Notes under the pieces: generated by a model | The model's database searches: none | What the model saw: only the letters and a program-made list of their open reading frames with translations | Told to the model about the DNA's origin: nothing | Made by a program: the position numbers and the translations under genes | Part shown: positions 8,509 through 17,698 of the stretch, piece after piece | How the letters are laid out: the number at the start of each line of letters is the position of its first letter | Numbering within the stretch: position 1 is the stretch's first letter | Source: Planococcus ruber | GTDB lineage: Bacteria > Bacillota > Bacilli > Bacillales_A > Planococcaceae | Direction: 5' to 3' | DNA length: 64,000 nt | NCBI RefSeq assembly: GCF_022819085.1 | Contig: NZ_JALHAG010000011.1 | Location: forward strand, 248,001-312,000

Positions 8509-9096
8509 ATGAATCCTTTAGAAGTTCAATACAATGGCATCGTTTTGCTTTACGGATATCTTCAGCGTTTATTTGTCTACGGAAAAGTGAAAAGCATGCT
8601 CGGAGCAGTGCCCGAAAAGCTTGAAATCGACAGTTTGCCGTCATTGCTCGATAAAACCAGTGAGATATTCCAAAACTTCGACACAAAAAACGGTTTGTCA
8701 AAAGAACAGCAGCAAGAATTGCTGGCCATTCTTGCGACCGTAAAAAAGTTGGTCCCACATACTGTAGAGAAATTGGAAAGTCCTGAGCTTGCCGACCAAT
8801 TGGCAACTGCAGGAGCGGCTTTATATGCGGAAGAATACATCAATAACGGGATTATTCATCTTGGCATGTTGTTCAATCCGACAATTGCTGATCGTTTTCG
8901 CCAGCACATTCCGCATTTTCAAAACCGGGTGAACGGCATCAATCTCTTTGTCGACAAAACAGCAAACCAGAAAAGCTTACACTCCAACGAACTGGCACAA
9001 TTGGAATCCTGGTATGTCGATGTCATGAAGAATGCTTCCAACATCGGCGCTGATTTCCAAAGCATTTACAAATACATCAACACAAAAGTTAAATAA
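8509..9096 (+). CDS. Hypothetical protein, 195 residues
   Basis: A single gene between two minus-strand lipid genes. The protein (MNPLEVQYNGIVLLYGYLQ...) is soluble and mostly helical by composition, with no signal peptide, membrane segment or catalytic motif that I recognise. Start choice: ATG 8509 has GGGGGCG eight bases upstream; ATG 8494 and 8503 are in frame but overlap or crowd that site. A TATAAT at 8470 supports an independent transcript. It shares a bidirectional terminator with the crotonase gene. Function unknown. Confidence 0.75.
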   Translation: MNPLEVQYNGIVLLYGYLQRLFVYGKVKSMLGAVPEKLEIDSLPSLLDKTSEIFQNFDTKNGLSKEQQQELLAILATVKKLVPHTVEKLESPELADQLATAGAALYAEEYINNGIIHLGMLFNPTIADRFRQHIPHFQNRVNGINLFVDKTANQKSLHSNELAQLESWYVDVMKNASNIGADFQSIYKYINTKVK

Positions 9097-9099
9097 AGA

Positions 9100-9139
9100 A
9101 AAAGGAGTGGCACCAAAATAATTTGGGTCCACTCCTTTT
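9100..9139. terminator. Bidirectional terminator between 8509 gene and crotonase gene
   Basis: AAAAGGAGTGG/CCACTCCTTTT perfect 11-bp stem with T-rich flanks on both strands, between convergent genes. Confidence 0.92.
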
Positions 9140-9141
9140 CT

Positions 9142-9951
9142 TTATTTAAAAAACTCGGGCAGCCCGCTCGCTTTCATCGGGAATTCAGCCGGACGTTTTT
9201 CAACGAACGACTGAATTCCTTCATTGGCATCAGCGTTTTGCCCGGCCCAGTGCAAAAATTTCGATTCAATTAAATGAGAAGCTTCCGGATGGTCTTGCCC
9301 GAGCATCTTCCATAGAAGCTGCCGCGTAAAACTATTGGAAGTGGCCGCTGTGTTTTCGGCAATCTCGCGTGCAATTTCATAAGCTTTTGCTAGCGGTTCA
9401 TCCGACTCATATTGAACCAGTTCGCTGCTGACAGCTTCACCCGTCGGGATATACCGGCCAGTCAGGGTCCATTCCAGGGCTTTTCCGATGCCGACAAGCC
9501 GCGGCAAAAACCAGCCCGAACCTGCTTCCGGGCCAATTCCACGGCGTCCAAAAACAAAACCGATTTTTGCATCTTTTTTCACAATCCGGATATCCATCGG
9601 CAAAGTCATCGTCATGCCGATCCCGACAGCCGGCCCATTAATCGCCGCAATGATCGGCTTGTTCACTTCATATACCTGCAAGCTGACCTGTCCGCCTAGA
9701 TCCCGATAATCTTCAGCCGATTGCTCGGAAGAAAATGTCGAGCCTCCTTCGGATAAATCCATGCCTGCACAAAATGCCCGGCCGCTGCCGGTCACCACAA
9801 TGACACGGACCGCGTCATCCTTGTTCACGTTTTTATAGAAATCCAAAAGCTCCTCATTCATTTTTTCCGTATAGGCGTTCATTTTGTCCGGACGGTTCAA
9901 GGTCAGCGTCAAGATGCCATCCTCTAACTCCGTTTTAATCGTTTCGTACAA
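9142..9951 (-). CDS. Enoyl-CoA hydratase/isomerase (crotonase) family protein
   Basis: 269 residues from a TTG start. Crotonase features: the oxyanion-hole AFCAGMDLSEGG block and GPAVGIGMTMTLPMDIRI. The catalytic region reads GFVFGRRGIGPEAGSGW: the first canonical Glu of classical hydratases is Gly, while a Glu remains in GPEAG, so the reaction could be hydration, isomerisation or another acyl-CoA step. Start: TTG 9951 has AAGGAGTGG about 6-9 bases upstream; the longer reading from 9981 has no such site. The first 17 bases overlap the end of the upstream flavin oxidoreductase gene. It is the last gene of the 13545-9142 acyl-CoA operon. Confidence 0.88.
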   Translation of the reverse strand: MYETIKTELEDGILTLTLNRPDKMNAYTEKMNEELLDFYKNVNKDDAVRVIVVTGSGRAFCAGMDLSEGGSTFSSEQSAEDYRDLGGQVSLQVYEVNKPIIAAINGPAVGIGMTMTLPMDIRIVKKDAKIGFVFGRRGIGPEAGSGWFLPRLVGIGKALEWTLTGRYIPTGEAVSSELVQYESDEPLAKAYEIAREIAENTAATSNSFTRQLLWKMLGQDHPEASHLIESKFLHWAGQNADANEGIQSFVEKRPAEFPMKASGLPEFFK

Positions 9952-10837
9952 GTTTAGCCACTCCTTCCTCATACTCAGCAATCAAAGTTTCCACAATCTC
10001 TTTCGTCGTTTCCCGTTTTGTAATGGTAGTGACGCCGTGGCCGGCAGACCAGATATCGCGCCACGCTTTCGCATTGACTAAATGAGATAAATCAATCTCC
10101 TCTTTTGGCTTCAAGGTTTTCGGATCGATTCCTTGTTTGACCAAGCTCGGAACAAGCACATTCACAGGCACTCCGCTAAATGAATCGGTATAGAAGATAT
10201 CTTCAATCGAAGAATCGATGACCATTTGTTTGTATTCTTCAGGGGCACTGCTTTCATCAGCTGCTAAAAAACGGGTGCCCATATATGCATAGTCAGCTCC
10301 CATCATTCTGGCAGCAGCGACATCTGCTCCCGTCGAAAGAGAGCCGGATAAAATAATCGTGCCTGTATAAAAGGCTTTGACTGCGGCAATGAAAGCGAAA
10401 GGATTTAATGTTCCGCCATGGCCGCCAGCTCCGGCACTCACCAGCACCAATCCGTCGACTCCGCTTGCGGCCGCTTTTTTCGCATGCCGGACATTGGCCA
10501 CATCCGAATAGATCAATCCGCCATATGCATGAACGATTTCGATCACTTCAGCCGGCGAACCAAGTGAAGTGATGACGATTGGCGGCTCATAGCGCTGGAT
10601 CATTTCCAAATCTTCTTCATAGCGTTTATTCGACCCGCGATGGCAGATGAAATTGACTGCCCAAGGCTTATCGCCAAGAGCAGTTTTCACTTCTTCCAGC
10701 CAAGCCGCGCATTGCTCAATCGGCCGGGCATTTAAAAGAGGAAAGGATCCGATGACGCCTGCATTGCTGGATTCGATGACCATTTTAGGCGTAGAGACAA
10801 GAAACATCGGCGAGACGATGACCGGCAGTTTAAGCAT
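9935..10837 (-). CDS. NMO/2-nitropropane dioxygenase-type flavin oxidoreductase
   Basis: 300 residues. A TIM-barrel FMN enzyme of the nitronate monooxygenase/FabK-like family: the motif LVSAGAGGHGG (about residues 135-145) carries the family's catalytic His, and GADYAYMGTRF binds FMN phosphate. Its place between thiolase and crotonase genes suggests it acts on an acyl-CoA or unsaturated intermediate, or detoxifies a by-product; nitronate itself need not be the substrate. Start: ATG 10837 overlaps the thiolase stop (8 bases, ATGCTTAA) with GGTGG upstream; a TTG at 10843 is also in frame. Confidence 0.88.
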   Translation of the reverse strand: MLKLPVIVSPMFLVSTPKMVIESSNAGVIGSFPLLNARPIEQCAAWLEEVKTALGDKPWAVNFICHRGSNKRYEEDLEMIQRYEPPIVITSLGSPAEVIEIVHAYGGLIYSDVANVRHAKKAAASGVDGLVLVSAGAGGHGGTLNPFAFIAAVKAFYTGTIILSGSLSTGADVAAARMMGADYAYMGTRFLAADESSAPEEYKQMVIDSSIEDIFYTDSFSGVPVNVLVPSLVKQGIDPKTLKPKEEIDLSHLVNAKAWRDIWSAGHGVTTITKRETTKEIVETLIAEYEEGVAKLVRND

Positions 10838-12011
10838 GCTCAATCACCACCGCAATTCCTTGGCCGCCTCCGATGCACAGGCTTGCAACTGCGTACTTGC
10901 CGCCGCGGCGCTTCAATTCGTATGCGGCTGACAACAAGACCCGGGCACCGCTCGCCCCCACCGGATGCCCGAGGGCAATCGCTCCGCCGTGGACGTTCAC
11001 TTTGCTGCGGTCGAGCCCCAGCTCTTTTTCGACCGCCAAATATTGGGCGGCAAATGCTTCATTCACTTCAATGAGGTCCATCTCTTCCAACGACAGGCCA
11101 GCACGAGATAAGGCTTGTTTAATCGCCGGCACAGGTCCGATCCCCATCACGGTCGGGTCGACCCCTGCAACTCCCCAGGAAACGATGCGGGCAATCGGCT
11201 TTAAACCATGCTTGTCGACGGCCGCTTGGCCCGCCACTACGACTGACGCTGCGCCGTCATTAATGCCGGATGCATTTCCGGCTGTGACCGTCCCGTCTTT
11301 TTTAAATGAAGGGCGGAGCGTCGAAAGTTTTTCTGCATTGGCATCGGGTTTGATGTGTTCATCTTTGTCAATGAGTGCAGTGCCTTTTCTTGTTTTCACT
11401 TCAACACCGACGATCTCTTCAGCAAATACGCCATTGTCCGACGCCGCTGCTGCTTTTTGGTTGGATTCTACGGCATACGCATCCTGTTCTTCGCGGGAAA
11501 TCGAATATTGTTCAGCCAGTTTTTCCGCTGTCATTCCCATGCCGTTGCCGGTATATTGATCTGTCAGCGTGGCCGTCAGCATATCTTCAAATTGCATGTT
11601 GCCCATCTTGGATCCATTGAAACGCTGCTTGAAATTCGAGTAAGGCGACATCGACATATTTTCCGCACCGCCAGCCAGCACAAGATCCGCTTCACCAAGC
11701 AAAATATGCTGCGCCGCTGAAACCACTGCCTGCGCTCCCGAACCGCAAAGCCGATTTAATGTAAGTGCCGGCACTTCTTTCGGCACTCCAGCTTTCAACC
11801 CGATGTGCCGCGCCAAATAGGCCGCATTCAGGCTTGAGTGAATGACATTGCCGTAAATGACGTGGTCGATATCTTCCGCTTTGACATTCGAACGCTTCAA
11901 CGCCTCGATTGCGGTTGCTGTTCCAAGTTCCGTCGCTTCTACATTAGCAAATGACCCTCCAAAAGAAGTAAAGGCTGTTCTTGCTCCGTCCACTAAATAC
12001 ACATTCTCCAT
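10830..12011 (-). CDS. Thiolase (acetyl-CoA acyltransferase)
   Basis: 393 residues, full length. Active-site blocks: LNRLCGSGAQAV with the nucleophilic Cys (about residue 87), NEAFAAQ, GGAIALGHPVGASG with the catalytic His (about residue 346), and CIGGGQG with the second Cys near the C-terminus. It cleaves 3-ketoacyl-CoA or condenses two acetyl-CoA. It is the second gene of the fatty acid operon, overlapping the downstream flavin oxidoreductase and about 30 bases after the ligase gene. Beta-oxidation is the likelier direction given the neighbours. Confidence 0.95.
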   Translation of the reverse strand: MENVYLVDGARTAFTSFGGSFANVEATELGTATAIEALKRSNVKAEDIDHVIYGNVIHSSLNAAYLARHIGLKAGVPKEVPALTLNRLCGSGAQAVVSAAQHILLGEADLVLAGGAENMSMSPYSNFKQRFNGSKMGNMQFEDMLTATLTDQYTGNGMGMTAEKLAEQYSISREEQDAYAVESNQKAAAASDNGVFAEEIVGVEVKTRKGTALIDKDEHIKPDANAEKLSTLRPSFKKDGTVTAGNASGINDGAASVVVAGQAAVDKHGLKPIARIVSWGVAGVDPTVMGIGPVPAIKQALSRAGLSLEEMDLIEVNEAFAAQYLAVEKELGLDRSKVNVHGGAIALGHPVGASGARVLLSAAYELKRRGGKYAVASLCIGGGQGIAVVIEHA

Positions 12012-12042
12012 TTTCCTATTCCCCTTTCGAATTTCCTGTTCG

Positions 12043-13545
12043 TTACGAAACCGTGTTTTCCGCTTTCCGCAACGTATGCTTCAACACTTTTCCTGAGGCG
12101 TTTCTTGGCAATTCTTCCATGAATTCGACTTCCAAAGGCACTTTGTATTTGGCCAGTTGAGTCGCGCAATAGTCTTTAATCGCTTGTTCTGAAATTTTCT
12201 GGCCCTGCTTTTTCACAGCGTAAGCTTTCGGCACTTCCCCGTAGACTTCATGCGGCACCCCTACCACCGCTGCTTCCAGCAACTGCGGAATCTGATAAAG
12301 GACTTCTTCGACTTCAACGGGATAGACATTTTCACCTCCGCGGATAATCATGTCTTTTTTCCGGTCAACGATATACAATAATCCGTCTTCATCAAACTTC
12401 CCCAGATCTCCCGTATAAAGCCAGCCGTTCCGGATTGTCTGATGGGTCGCTTCATCATTGCGCAAGTAGCCTTTCATCACCTGCGGTCCTTTGATCACAA
12501 TTTCACCCACTTGCCGAGCAGGCAGCGATTCGCCGAATTCATCCGCGATGCGGATTTCCGTTTGGGGCAGCACTTCACCGACGGAGCCGATTTTATCGAG
12601 CGCAAATTCATCTTTTAGGGACGAAGCCGCCGGTGCATTCTCAGTTTGCCCGTAGCAATTTTGCAGGCCGACATCCGGAAAGATTTCTTTCAACTTTTTC
12701 ACCAGTTCATACGGCATCGGCGCAGCTCCGTAGCAGAACAGCCGAAGTGCCGGCAATCGGGTTTCCCGGATAGCCGGCATATTCAATAGGATGCTATACA
12801 TGGCCGGTACGCCGAAAAACATCGTTGGCGCTGACTCTTGAAGCATGCGGACTGTGCGATCGGGCGAAAAAGCTTCTTCTATAATAAGGGAGCCGCCCTT
12901 ATAGGTAACAGGGACGACAAATACATGCGCGGCCGCACAATGAAATAGCGGCGTCGCGACCAGCATCCGGTCATTCTCTGTAATGGCCATCGCTTCCGAC
13001 CAAATTTCAGCCGCCGCGCGGATATTCGCATGGGTCAACATGACCCCTTTCGGTTTTCCAGTCGTTCCGGACGTGTACATGACCACGGCCGTATCTTCCG
13101 GCTGCAGGGCGACCGGCCGGAAAATCAGCGCTTCGTCCGCAATCACTTGTCCTACCCTATCTTCGCCGCCAATTTGAAGAACGTCTTGAAATGAATGCGC
13201 AGTCTTTTGGATCGTCTCTTCAATCCGGACGTCATAAATCAGCGCTTTCGCTTCGGAATTCAAGAAAATATATTCCACCTCCGGCGCTGCCAGCTTGGTG
13301 TTTACAGGCATCGCGGTAAATCCGCCTAATTGAATACCGAAATAGCAGACGAGGAAAATATCCGAATTTAACGCATACAGCGCGATAATGTCATCTTTTT
13401 CATAGCCTTTCTGTTGAAAATAACTGGCTACGCGTTTCGCTTTTTCATAAAAGGAATGGTACGTCCAAGTTCTCCCTTCATAAGTCGTGTAGATTTTTTC
13501 CGGCTGGCGTTCAGCGTAATGGGCAATGCTTTCGGTAATGAACAT
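12043..13545 (-). CDS. Acyl-CoA ligase (AMP-binding), first gene of fatty acid operon
   Basis: 500 residues. Signature MYTSGTTGKPKG (about residues 155-166), FHCAAAH, the NCYGQTE A5 motif, YTGDLG and the C-terminal NASGKVLKHTLR lysine motif define an adenylate-forming acyl-CoA ligase. Start: ATG 13545 has AAAGGGGG about 6 bases upstream; an earlier ATG at 13575 has none. It heads the operon ligase, thiolase, flavin oxidoreductase, crotonase, and would load a free acid as CoA ester for the following enzymes. A cre-like site lies 41 bases upstream, so carbon catabolite repression is plausible. Confidence 0.92.
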   Translation of the reverse strand: MFITESIAHYAERQPEKIYTTYEGRTWTYHSFYEKAKRVASYFQQKGYEKDDIIALYALNSDIFLVCYFGIQLGGFTAMPVNTKLAAPEVEYIFLNSEAKALIYDVRIEETIQKTAHSFQDVLQIGGEDRVGQVIADEALIFRPVALQPEDTAVVMYTSGTTGKPKGVMLTHANIRAAAEIWSEAMAITENDRMLVATPLFHCAAAHVFVVPVTYKGGSLIIEEAFSPDRTVRMLQESAPTMFFGVPAMYSILLNMPAIRETRLPALRLFCYGAAPMPYELVKKLKEIFPDVGLQNCYGQTENAPAASSLKDEFALDKIGSVGEVLPQTEIRIADEFGESLPARQVGEIVIKGPQVMKGYLRNDEATHQTIRNGWLYTGDLGKFDEDGLLYIVDRKKDMIIRGGENVYPVEVEEVLYQIPQLLEAAVVGVPHEVYGEVPKAYAVKKQGQKISEQAIKDYCATQLAKYKVPLEVEFMEELPRNASGKVLKHTLRKAENTVS

Positions 13546-13585
13546 ATTTTTCCCCCTTTGAATGAATAAAGCCATGATTTAATTT

Positions 13586-13618
13586 TGTAAGGGTTTTCAT
13601 TTTTTCAGAAATGAAACC
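13586..13618 (-). promoter_or_regulatory. cre-like site and inverted repeat upstream of the fatty acid operon
   Basis: On the minus strand ATGAAAACCCTTACA (13600-13586) matches the CcpA cre consensus WTGNAANCGNWNNCW except C for G at the centre. It overlaps a near-perfect inverted repeat with arms at 13592-13602 and 13609-13618. CcpA control is an inference. Confidence 0.5.
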
Positions 13619-13840
13619 TTGATTTAACAAAAAACAGCCGTTAATTTGTCAGAAAATTCTTACCTTATGATAAATATTAGCGCCTTTCATTTTGAAATGC
13701 AATGGATTTTTACCTTTTCGTTTAATTTTCAAACGTTTGTTCAAATAAATGGATGCATTTTATTCTTAAGTTTTGTAATTGAGAAACTGGAAAGATTTTT
13801 TCAATTCTATTCAATAGAAGCAGAATCAATCCCCCTTTAT
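13619..13840. other. AT-rich divergent intergenic region
   Basis: Together with the flanking operators this is part of the 392-base gap between the fatty acid operon and the catalase gene. It is strongly AT-rich with no credible coding frame. Apart from the cre-like site on its left and the PerR-like box on its right I see nothing definite. Confidence 0.6.
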
Positions 13841-13855
13841 TTATAATGATTATTA
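13841..13855 (+). promoter_or_regulatory. PerR box upstream of catalase
   Basis: TTATAATGATTATTA matches the PerR consensus TTATAATNATTATAA at all but one position. It sits just upstream of the -35 box of the catalase promoter, and katA of Bacillus is a classic PerR target. Peroxide-inducible control is inferred. Confidence 0.82.
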
Positions 13856-13862
13856 TTAAGGT

Positions 13863-13890
13863 TTGATTTTAATTTAAAAAATGTTATCAT
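13863..13890 (+). promoter_or_regulatory. Catalase promoter (SigA type, extended -10)
   Basis: TTGATT, 16 bases, TATCAT, with TGT directly before the -10 box (TGn extension). Transcription would start near 13897, about 41 bases before the ATG. Confidence 0.65.
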
Positions 13891-13937
13891 TAAAAGTGTA
13901 ATGTTTTACATAATAATGAGAATGAGGTGTTCGAAAG

Positions 13938-15404
13938 ATGAGTACAGAGAAAAGAACTCTAACGACTAGCTGGGGAGCCCCGGTTGGCGACAACCAGAAT
14001 TCACAGACAGCTGGCCAACGCGGACCAGTATTGCTTCAAGATGTTCATCTTCTTGAAAAATTAGCGCATTTTAACCGGGAACGTGTTCCTGAGCGTGTTG
14101 TCCATGCGAAAGGCGCCGGCGCCCACGGATACTTTGAAGTCACACAGGATGTAACAAAATATACAAAAGCGGCTTTCCTTTCTGAAGTCGGCAAACGTAC
14201 AGACATGTTCGCACGTTTCTCTACAGTAGCTGGAGAACTTGGATCTGCTGATACCGTTCGCGACCCACGCGGATTCGCTTTGAAATTCTATACAGAAGAA
14301 GGAAACTACGATCTAGTCGGAAACAACACGCCGATCTTCTTTATCCAAGATGCGATCAAATTCCCTGACTTCATCCATACACAAAAACGCGACCCACGCA
14401 CGCACTTGAAAAACCCTAACGCAGTGTGGGACTTCTGGTCATTATCTCCAGAATCCTTGCACCAAGTAACTTACTTGATGGGCGACCGCGGAATCCCTGC
14501 GACGCTTCGCCACATGCACGGTTTCGGAAGCCACACATTCAAATGGACAAACGCTGAAGGCGTATCCCACTGGGTGAAATACCACTTCCTGACTGAACAA
14601 GGCATCAAAAACATCACACAAGAAGTAGCGGACAAAATTGCCGGTGAAAACCCAGACTTCCACACAGAAGATCTGTTCAACGCAATCGAAGAAGGCGACT
14701 TCCCTGCTTGGAAAATGTACGTTCAAATCATGCCATTGGAAGATGCGAACACATACCGCTTCGACCCGTTCGATGTAACGAAAACATGGTCTCATAAAGA
14801 CTATCCGCTAATCGAAGTTGGACGCATGGTGCTTAACCGCAACCCGGAAAACTATTTTGCTGAAGTTGAGCAAGCAACATTCTCACCTGGCACATTGGTT
14901 CCTGGTATCGACGTATCACCGGACAAAATGCTTCAAGGGCGTTTGTTCGCTTACCATGATGCACACCGTTACCGCGTAGGCGCTAACCACCAAATGCTTC
15001 CGATCAACGCTGCGAAAAACCAAGTAAACAACTACCAGCGCGACGGCCAAATGAACTTTGGCAACAACGGCGGCGGTTCTGTCTACTACGAGCCAAACAG
15101 CTACGGCGGCCCAACTGAAACTGCTGCTGCGAAACCAGCACCGCTTGAAGTTTCAGGCATGACCGATTCCGTTCCTTACTACCAGGAAGACCACTACACT
15201 CAGCCGGGCGACTTGTACCGCCTGCAAACTCCGGAAGAGCAAGAGCGCCTTGTTGCTACTTTCGTCGGCGGCTTGAGTGCAGTCGATAAAGAAGATATCA
15301 AACTTCGCCAAATCGGCCACTTGTACAAAGCGGATCCTGAATTTGGAACACGCGTTGCAGAAGGACTTGGGCTTCCAGTTCCTGGCCTTACTGAAACAAA
15401 ATAA
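13938..15404 (+). CDS. katA: Catalase (monofunctional, small-subunit haem type)
   Basis: 488 residues, the length of clade 3 catalases. Catalytic His in [16 protein letters not shown], the Asn-bearing block [14 protein letters not shown], and the proximal haem-ligand Tyr in [14 protein letters not shown] (about residues 336-349) are all present. It converts H2O2 to water and oxygen in the cytosol. Start ATG has GAGGTG about 9 bases upstream. A PerR-like box and extended -10 promoter precede it and a strong terminator follows, so it is monocistronic. The haem pathway gene next door (15511-16908) is convergent, not co-transcribed. Confidence 0.98.
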   Translation: MSTEKRTLTTSWGAPVGDNQNSQTAGQRGPVLLQDVHLLEKLAHFNRERVPERVVHAKGAGAHGYFEVTQDVTKYTKAAFLSEVGKRTDMFARFSTVAGELGSADTVRDPRGFALKFYTEEGNYDLVGNNTPIFFIQDAIKFPDFIHTQKRDPRTHLKNPNAVWDFWSLSPESLHQVTYLMGDRGIPATLRHMHGFGSHTFKWTNAEGVSHWVKYHFLTEQGIKNITQEVADKIAGENPDFHTEDLFNAIEEGDFPAWKMYVQIMPLEDANTYRFDPFDVTKTWSHKDYPLIEVGRMVLNRNPENYFAEVEQATFSPGTLVPGIDVSPDKMLQGRLFAYHDAHRYRVGANHQMLPINAAKNQVNNYQRDGQMNFGNNGGGSVYYEPNSYGGPTETAAAKPAPLEVSGMTDSVPYYQEDHYTQPGDLYRLQTPEEQERLVATFVGGLSAVDKEDIKLRQIGHLYKADPEFGTRVAEGLGLPVPGLTETK

Positions 15405-15415
15405 ACCCAATTTTT

Positions 15416-15443
15416 GCGGCCACCCTTTTTAAAGGGTGGCCGC
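15416..15443 (+). terminator. Catalase terminator
   Basis: GCGGCCACCCTTT/AAAGGGTGGCCGC perfect 13-bp stem with a 2-base tip, followed by TTTTTT. Confidence 0.93.
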
Positions 15444-15510
15444 TTTTTTATTTGCAGCCTGCCCGCAAACAAAAAAGAGAACAGCTTCGACGGCCGCTCT
15501 CCTGTTTTAT

Positions 15511-16908
15511 TTATTTTCCAGCTAATAACTCTCCAATAATTTCTTCTGCTAAATCTTTGCCGTTCTGAATGCAGGCACCGATCCCCACACCGTAGAAAGA
15601 AGCACCAGCAAGCTTAACGTTCGGTACAAGTTTTGCCATTTTATCTTCTAAGGCAGCCACCGCCGTCTTATGCTGCATCGTATAATTCGGCATCAGGTTC
15701 TTCCACCCTGTCACTTCGACCGATACGGGCTTGGCTTCAATCCCTAAACTTTTTCGAATGTCAGATAAAGCCGCTTCAGCCAATTCCGGTTCCGATAAAT
15801 CTTTTAGCTGTGCATAGGAAGGATTCGAACTTTTATAAAACAGCCGAACAAGCAAGTTGCCTTTCCGGGAAGTATGCGCCCATTTCCGGCTCGTCCACGT
15901 ACAGGCATTGCATAGAAGATCACTGTTCTGGGAGACGATAAATCCGGTGCCATCAGCCGGCAGATCCGCATCCGGCAAATCAAAGCCGAGATACACGCTC
16001 ACGAGTGAGGAAGTTAAAAGTTGGTCGAACTCTTCGTCTAATTCCGGTGCGTCCAATAAAGATTGTGCTGCCCGGTGCGGCGTTGCCAGCACTACATAAT
16101 CCGCGTTGACCGTTTCGCCATTGCCAAGCTTCACTTCATAGCCAGCTTGAGTTTTTTCCACTTTTTCCGTCTGAACGCCTTTTACGATGGAGGCATCTGC
16201 CAATGTTTCTTCTAACCGGTCGATCAGCACCGACATCCCTTCATCGAACGAGATGAATTTCTTATTTGCCGTTCCTTTGAAATGGGCTGCATTCGCTTCG
16301 AACCCTTTGATGATGCTGCCATACTTATTCTTATAATCGACTAAATACGGCAAAGTCGTCGCCAATGTCAGTTCGTACAAATCCCCGGAATACACACCGG
16401 ATAAAACCGGCGCAATTTGGTTTTCGACCAGTTCTTTGCCGAGAAAAGCTTCCAAAAATTCACCGATGGAACTGTCTTTCGTAAACGTTTCATTGGCTGT
16501 TTCAAAATCCTTGAGGGCTTCTTGCTTCCCTTCTTCTGAAACGAGCGTCGAACTGAACAATGCTTCTTTGTTCATGGGAATCCCGAAAACCGAATCGGCC
16601 GGAATGGCATGCAGTTTATTGTTCGCATATAAATAAGAAATGCCGGTTCCGTTATAGACGACGCGTTCTTGCAAACCCAGGTCTTCAATAAGCGGCATGA
16701 CGCTTGCATGGCGCGCGACAATTGAATCCGCTCCTGTTTCCATGATGAATTCCTCATCTTTGGCTGTTTTGATTTTACCGCCGAGCAGCTCATCTTTTTC
16801 AATCAATACAAGATTCAACTCGAGGTTTTGCTGCTCTTTTAACTTTTGCAAATAATGCATAGCGGAAAGCCCCGTAATGCCTCCGCCGATAATTGCAGCC
16901 GTTTTCAT
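15511..16908 (-). CDS. hemY: HemY-type protoporphyrinogen/coproporphyrinogen oxidase
   Basis: 465 residues. The N-terminal FAD-binding motif is IGGGITGLSAMHYLQK (about residues 7-22); the C-terminus has the FAD-contacting block GASFYGVGIGACIQNG. In Bacillales this enzyme (HemY/CgoX) oxidises coproporphyrinogen III in the coproporphyrin-dependent haem pathway. It normally clusters with hemE and hemH; here it stands alone next to catalase, a haem enzyme. Start ATG 16908 has AAGGAGTGG upstream. The oxygen-dependent soluble or peripheral form is expected, as there is no membrane anchor. Confidence 0.95.
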   Translation of the reverse strand: MKTAAIIGGGITGLSAMHYLQKLKEQQNLELNLVLIEKDELLGGKIKTAKDEEFIMETGADSIVARHASVMPLIEDLGLQERVVYNGTGISYLYANNKLHAIPADSVFGIPMNKEALFSSTLVSEEGKQEALKDFETANETFTKDSSIGEFLEAFLGKELVENQIAPVLSGVYSGDLYELTLATTLPYLVDYKNKYGSIIKGFEANAAHFKGTANKKFISFDEGMSVLIDRLEETLADASIVKGVQTEKVEKTQAGYEVKLGNGETVNADYVVLATPHRAAQSLLDAPELDEEFDQLLTSSLVSVYLGFDLPDADLPADGTGFIVSQNSDLLCNACTWTSRKWAHTSRKGNLLVRLFYKSSNPSYAQLKDLSEPELAEAALSDIRKSLGIEAKPVSVEVTGWKNLMPNYTMQHKTAVAALEDKMAKLVPNVKLAGASFYGVGIGACIQNGKDLAEEIIGELLAGK

Positions 16909-17072
16909 GGTTCATCCACTCCTTGTGATTCCATTTTATCAGTAAATATCCGGTTCAACAGAAGAGAGTTTGACAGTTTTACTACGCTTTGATTTTCTTT
17001 TTGGATTGCGTTTCATCAAAAGTTTTGGTTTGATTATGAGAGAGACATTACCGCATAGAGGAGAGAATGAAG

Positions 17073-17633
17073 ATGTTGAATGCTATTGACCAGAATATCA
17101 TAGAACGCCGAACGATTAAAAAATTCAAATCCGACCCAATCGATATAGAAGAAATTATCGAGTTGTTAAATATTGCCAAATGGGCGCCGAACCATACAAT
17201 AAACGAGCCGTGGCGCTTCCAGCTTTACGCTGGCGAAGGGAAAGAAAAATTCGTCCAAGCCTACATCGATGCCATGCCAAAAGAAGACGGCGTCACACCA
17301 CAAAAAGTGTTGAACAAAGCAAAATACTTCCGTGAAATCCCACTGCATCTTGTTGTGATCATGCCCGAAGATCCACGCCAAAGACGCTGGGATGAAGATT
17401 ACGGCGCGATTTCTTCCCTGCTGCAGAACTTCCAACTGGCAGCCTGGGCTCGGGGCATCGGCATGATTTGGCGCTCGAACGATTGGATCTACAATCCGAT
17501 ATTCCGCCATTCCATCGGTGTCCAGCCTGGAGAGAAAATTGTCGCTACGATGATGATCGGCTATCCGCAGCATGTTCCTGAAAAACGGGAACGCACCGAT
17601 ATCCGCGAAAAACTGACCATTATTTCCGAATAA
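17073..17633 (+). CDS. Nitroreductase family protein
   Basis: 186 residues. It begins with the family hallmark of an N-terminal RRTIKKF motif (FMN phosphate contacts) and AKWAPNHTINEPWRF; GAISSLLQNFQLAAWARGIGMIW completes the nitroreductase fold. It is an FMN-dependent NAD(P)H oxidoreductase, substrate unknown, and resembles YdjA-type short nitroreductases. Start: ATG 17073 has GGAG nine bases upstream; ATG 17067 is too close to it. A bidirectional terminator is shared with coaW. Confidence 0.93.
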   Translation: MLNAIDQNIIERRTIKKFKSDPIDIEEIIELLNIAKWAPNHTINEPWRFQLYAGEGKEKFVQAYIDAMPKEDGVTPQKVLNKAKYFREIPLHLVVIMPEDPRQRRWDEDYGAISSLLQNFQLAAWARGIGMIWRSNDWIYNPIFRHSIGVQPGEKIVATMMIGYPQHVPEKRERTDIREKLTIISE

Positions 17634-17680
17634 AAAACTCGTCTCAGACGCCGAATTCCGGCCGAAGAGACGAGTTTTTT
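17633..17680. terminator. Bidirectional terminator between nitroreductase and coaW
   Basis: AAAAACTCGTCTC/GAGACGAGTTTTT perfect 13-bp stem between convergent genes, with A and T runs on both sides. Confidence 0.92.
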
Positions 17681-17698
17681 TACATATAGCTTCATCCT

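Noticed and set aside
13559-13568. TGAATGAATA, half of a FadR (TetR-type) box before the fatty acid operon
   Set aside because: The second half of the palindrome is absent, so only ten of eighteen positions can be claimed.
15460-15510. Possible terminator of hemY
   Set aside because: GAGAGC/GCT-GTTCTC pairing is imperfect and the stem is broken; not convincing although T-rich sequence follows.
16980-17066. TTGACA-like promoter for the nitroreductase gene
   Set aside because: The matching -10 (TTTTCT) is poor and alternatives are no better.
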